DNA of 7,408 nucleotides from an uncultured Prevotella sp. (GTDB lineage Bacteria; Bacteroidota; Bacteroidia; Bacteroidales; Bacteroidaceae), in NCBI GenBank assembly GCA_947072805.1, contig CAMTJK010000160.1:1-7408 (forward strand), read 5' to 3'. Positions 5,127-7,408 of the stretch are shown one piece after another. The notes beneath the pieces are model-generated. The model was given only the letters and a program-made list of their open reading frames with translations, did not search any database and was not told the DNA's origin. The translations under genes were made by a program, and so were the position numbers. Every line of letters begins with the position of its first letter. Position 1 is the first letter of the stretch.

Positions 5127-6182
5127 ATGGGAAAATTAGCAGTATACAAATACATCTCAATGATGTTTTTAATCACCCAAATTGTACTGACAATTTTCAC
5201 GTTAGTTGGTTTATGGGGTGGTAACGTTTCACCGATAGGCAACACAGCTCGGGCCATGATTGTGTACGTTCTGCCATTACTTATTGCGGCAAACTGCGTC
5301 ATGCTCATATATTGGCTGATAAGACGCCAATGGATATTGTCTGTAATACCATTCGTAACAATTCTGATATGTATACCATATATCGGTACAATATATCAAC
5401 TTAGGGGATTGCCCAAGGATAGTGATGCACATTCCGGAATAAAAATAGCGACCTACAATGTAGCTGTATTCGGAAGGGAAACATCTGGATTTATGGCACA
5501 AGACATTCTTTCTGACATGAAAAAACAGAAGGTAGACATTTTGTGTATACAAGAATATTCCGACGCAAGCGGAGACAAAAAAAACTCTGACAGCTATAAA
5601 GAATACTTCCCTTATATGGCAACAGGAAACAACGACATGGTAATATACAGCAAATATCCCATTAAGGCGACAAAGAACATTCCTTTTGAAAACACAAACA
5701 ACAGTGCCATGTGGGCAGACCTGGATATAAACGGAAGACTTATAAAAGTAATAAATGCCCATCTTGAAACCACCGGCTTTAACCGCACCCTACGAAAAGC
5801 GGCAAAAATGCAGATGAATGGGATGCAGGTAGAAAAGAACTCCTTAATCAGCGCTATATACAACAATTACACTCTTGGAATGATTATCCGCGCAAGACAA
5901 GCCGAAATAGTTGCAAGTGAGAAGCGGAACTCACCCATTCCAACAATTGTCTGCGGTGACTTCAATGATGTTCCGTATTCATACGTTTACAATACAATGC
6001 TTGGAGACATGACTGACGGATTCAAGGAATGCGGAAGTGGTTGGATGAGCACCTACCGTGGCAACAAAGCAGTGAGAATAGATTACATTTTCCATGACAA
6101 GTCGTTGAAAGGAATAACATATTACAAGCAGAACCTCAGCTACTCCGACCACAATCCGGTTTTCATGAAAATAGAAATCTAA
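5127..6182 (+). CDS. Membrane-anchored endonuclease/exonuclease/phosphatase (EEP) family protein
   Basis: This 351-residue protein has three membrane helices (about 10-30, 43-65, 68-90) followed by an EEP (DNase I-like) hydrolase domain (about 105-351). Catalytic motifs in order are ATYNV with N111, CIQE with metal ligand E143, NAHLE with H212, CGDFND with D278 and N280, RIDYIF with D319, and the terminal YSDHNP with catalytic D341-H342. All are intact, so the enzyme should hydrolyse a phosphodiester or phosphomonoester in a metal-dependent way. Family members cut DNA, sphingomyelin or phosphoinositides, and the sequence does not reveal which applies. The N-terminal lysines and the RRQ loop between helices 2 and 3 suggest N-in topology, placing the catalytic domain in the periplasm. 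The gene begins 10 bases after the kinase stop and is last in the cluster, before a strong hairpin. Membrane-tethered EEP proteins of this length are common in Bacteroidota. Confidence 0.9.
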   Translation: MGKLAVYKYISMMFLITQIVLTIFTLVGLWGGNVSPIGNTARAMIVYVLPLLIAANCVMLIYWLIRRQWILSVIPFVTILICIPYIGTIYQLRGLPKDSDAHSGIKIATYNVAVFGRETSGFMAQDILSDMKKQKVDILCIQEYSDASGDKKNSDSYKEYFPYMATGNNDMVIYSKYPIKATKNIPFENTNNSAMWADLDINGRLIKVINAHLETTGFNRTLRKAAKMQMNGMQVEKNSLISAIYNNYTLGMIIRARQAEIVASEKRNSPIPTIVCGDFNDVPYSYVYNTMLGDMTDGFKECGSGWMSTYRGNKAVRIDYIFHDKSLKGITYYKQNLSYSDHNPVFMKIEI

Positions 6183-6247
6183 CGGTTTACCGCAAATCAG
6201 CCTTTAGATTGATATAATATTGTGTTTTTTAAATTACAATCAAACAT

Positions 6248-6289
6248 AACAACTTTTCGCATACTGCATATAGTAAGCGAAAAGTTGTT
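6248..6289. terminator. Bidirectional hairpin between convergent genes
   Basis: AACAACTTTTCGC (6248-6260) and GCGAAAAGTTGTT (6277-6289) form a perfect 13-bp stem around a 16-base loop. An inner TACT/AGTA pairing (6262-6265 with 6272-6275) can extend it. It lies between the EEP stop and the convergent transporter stop, which is 3 bases from the right arm. U-runs are short on both sides. It is probably a shared terminator or 3'-end stabiliser. Confidence 0.75.
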
Positions 6290-6292
6290 TCA

Positions 6293-7183
6293 TTACTTTG
6301 TCGGCTCAATATGAATCATGATATGTGTCAAACTGCCAAATTCCTGCCTTAAATGTCTTTCAACCTCATTGGCACGCTTATGAGCCTCAACCAACGGCAT
6401 CATGGCAGGCAAACGCATGTGCATTTCGATGGCTATTGAATTTCCGATACGACGTGTATATAATCTGTGTATATCCGTTACATCATCTGTACGGCAAACG
6501 ATATCTTTTATCTTTTCTTCTATTTCTATCGGCAAACGCTCTTCAAGCAGTTCTCCTGACGATTTACGAACGAGCCGAACAGAAGTAACGACAATCAGAC
6601 AACTAACGACAACGGCAGCCACGGCATCAAGAACAGCCCATTTACTGCCTAAAATCAAAGCGCCCCCTATACCCAAGGCTGTTCCTACCGAAGATAAAGC
6701 ATCGCTACGATGGTGCCAGGCATTTGCTTCAAGCGCCTGCGACGAGACATCCTTGGCTACCTTATTGGTAATTCTGAATATCCATTCCTTTAATAAGATG
6801 CTCGTCAATGCAGCAATAAGAGCTATCAATCCCGGAGTTCGGAGTTGCTCCCCCTGGGCGAATCGGTATATCTTGACTGCCCCATCCCATCCGAGCATCA
6901 ACCCTACAACAAACAGAGCGATACCGATAATAGTTGTTGCAACTGTTTCGTATTTTCCGTGCCCATAGGCATGGTCTTCATCAGCTGGTTTATTACTTAG
7001 TCGGACAAACACCAGGACTATGATATCAGTAGTAAAATCGCTCATCGAATGCACAGCATCTGCTATCATTGCAGCCGAATGTCCCCATACACCAGCCGCA
7101 AACTTGGCAATAACAAGTATGGCATTGACAAGTCCTCCCCAAAATGTCACTCTGTAAATTCGCTTGTTTCTTATGTCTGACAT
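6293..7183 (-). CDS. Cation diffusion facilitator family metal exporter
   Basis: Read from the ATG at 7183, this is a 296-residue inner-membrane exporter that moves a divalent metal, probably zinc, out of the cytoplasm in exchange for protons. Six helices are visible (about 13-32, 37-60, 82-105, 117-136, 160-179, 184-205). The transport site is ADAVHSMSD (H45, D49) in helix 2 and HHRSD (H157, D161) in helix 5. This His-Asp/His-Asp set corresponds to D45, D49, H153 and D157 of E. coli FieF/YiiP. The loop HAYGHGKYE (71-79) is the family signature. The C-terminal cytoplasmic domain (about 212-296) ends in HIEPTK. An upstream ATG at 7264 would add 27 residues, but a consensus promoter lies inside that extension, so 7183 is the better start. 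The gene is convergent with the EEP gene and appears single. Iron, manganese or cobalt are alternative substrates. Confidence 0.94.
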   Translation of the reverse strand: MSDIRNKRIYRVTFWGGLVNAILVIAKFAAGVWGHSAAMIADAVHSMSDFTTDIIVLVFVRLSNKPADEDHAYGHGKYETVATTIIGIALFVVGLMLGWDGAVKIYRFAQGEQLRTPGLIALIAALTSILLKEWIFRITNKVAKDVSSQALEANAWHHRSDALSSVGTALGIGGALILGSKWAVLDAVAAVVVSCLIVVTSVRLVRKSSGELLEERLPIEIEEKIKDIVCRTDDVTDIHRLYTRRIGNSIAIEMHMRLPAMMPLVEAHKRANEVERHLRQEFGSLTHIMIHIEPTK

Positions 7184-7207
7184 CTCATATACTGTTGATA
7201 TGGAATG

Positions 7208-7238
7208 CAAATGTATATAATTTGCCACTATTATCCAA
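7208..7238 (-). promoter_or_regulatory. Bacteroidota-type promoter for the metal exporter
   Basis: On the minus strand TACATTTG (7215-7208), followed by C, matches the -7 consensus exactly. TTGG (7238-7235) is an approximate -33 box with a 19-base spacer. Transcription would start near 7200, about 17 nt ahead of the ATG at 7183. Confidence 0.7.
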
Positions 7239-7278
7239 TACAGGCTATCATTATTTAAGCGCAAAAACGTTCATTGCT

Positions 7279-7295
7279 ACAAAAGGCCCGGCCTT
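7279..7295 (-). terminator. Possible weak terminator of the right-edge gene
   Basis: On the minus strand AAGGC and GCCTT (within 7283-7295) form a 5-bp stem with a three-base loop, followed by TTTTG. It lies about 40 bases past the stop of the partial right-edge gene. The stem is short, so this is tentative. Confidence 0.3.
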
Positions 7296-7335
7296 CATCG
7301 CCTCCCACAAGCCACTCCACATCCTTGATTTCAAA

Positions 7336-7408
7336 TTATGTATTATCCATCTTATAAGACTTCGTCAAATCATACTGTACCTCATAATCGGGATGCGCCA
7401 TGGTGGCT
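7336..7408 (-). CDS. 3' end of an unidentified gene (partial)
   Basis: The minus strand is open from the right edge to a TAA at 7338-7336, giving a 23-residue C-terminus, ATMAHPDYEVQYDLTKSYK followed by MDNT. The residue mix (charged and Tyr-rich) and the codons resemble the neighbouring genes. It is followed by a 70-odd-base gap and then the promoter of the metal exporter on the same strand. I do not recognise the family and assign no function. The segment is too short to exclude a chance frame. The plus strand is also open here from an ATG at 7338, without a promoter or family signal. Confidence 0.45.
   Translation of the reverse strand, partial: ATMAHPDYEVQYDLTKSYKMDNT

Noticed and set aside
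5277..5762. 161-codon minus-strand open frame inside the EEP gene
   Set aside because: It is antisense to the conserved helices and catalytic motifs, and its Cys/Tyr/Val-rich composition is typical of a shadow frame.
6402..6968. 188-codon plus-strand open frame opposite the metal exporter
   Set aside because: The minus strand encodes intact transporter motifs here. The plus frame is Ser/Thr/Pro-rich with no recognised domain.
7338..7408. Plus-strand open frame from an ATG at 7338 to the right edge
   Set aside because: It has no promoter box upstream and no family signal. The opposite strand gives a more natural C-terminus.

Overview
The window looks like a chromosomal segment of a Bacteroidota bacterium, most likely order Bacteroidales (Prevotella/Bacteroides-like). 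Genes lack Shine-Dalgarno sequences and follow A/T-rich leaders. Several upstream regions carry the Bacteroidota promoter pattern (-7 box TAnnTTTG, -33 box near TTTG). The HU protein has the Bacteroidales-type arm (RNISKNT), and RNase G carries a S1-domain insertion. There is no sign of a mobile element, phage, CRISPR array or RNA gene.

Layout. Positions 1-417 are AT-rich and hold no convincing gene, only the HU promoter and small repeats. Positions 418-820 encode an HU-family DNA-binding protein followed by a 29-residue, extremely basic protein (731-820). I read the latter as an AURKAIP1/COX24-family small ribosomal protein of the bS22/mS38 type. A strong hairpin (864-898) separates this pair from rng, which encodes RNase G (946-2520). 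rng ends at a clear intrinsic terminator. A new promoter overlaps the terminator tail and has a run of nine T between its two boxes. It drives a same-strand cluster of three genes: a membrane family 2 glycosyltransferase (2620-3801), a cytosolic hybrid histidine kinase/receiver without a recognisable sensor domain (3869-5116), and a membrane-anchored endonuclease/exonuclease/phosphatase (EEP) family protein (5127-6182). A 13-bp perfect hairpin (6248-6289) lies between this cluster and a convergent cation diffusion facilitator gene on the minus strand (6293-7183). At the right edge is what looks like the last 23 codons of another minus-strand gene.

How the genes relate. The left block concerns nucleoid and RNA biology: HU, a ribosomal small protein and RNase G. 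The central three genes are closely spaced and probably co-transcribed. The glycosyltransferase active site should face the cytoplasm and the EEP domain the periplasm. The kinase could connect an internal signal to envelope modification, but that link is inferred from position only. The metal exporter is a separate unit with its own promoter. I see no clearly new multi-gene system. The most useful observations are the overlooked 29-residue gene, the hairpin in front of rng, the T9 promoter spacer in front of the glycosyltransferase cluster, and the start-site correction for the metal transporter.
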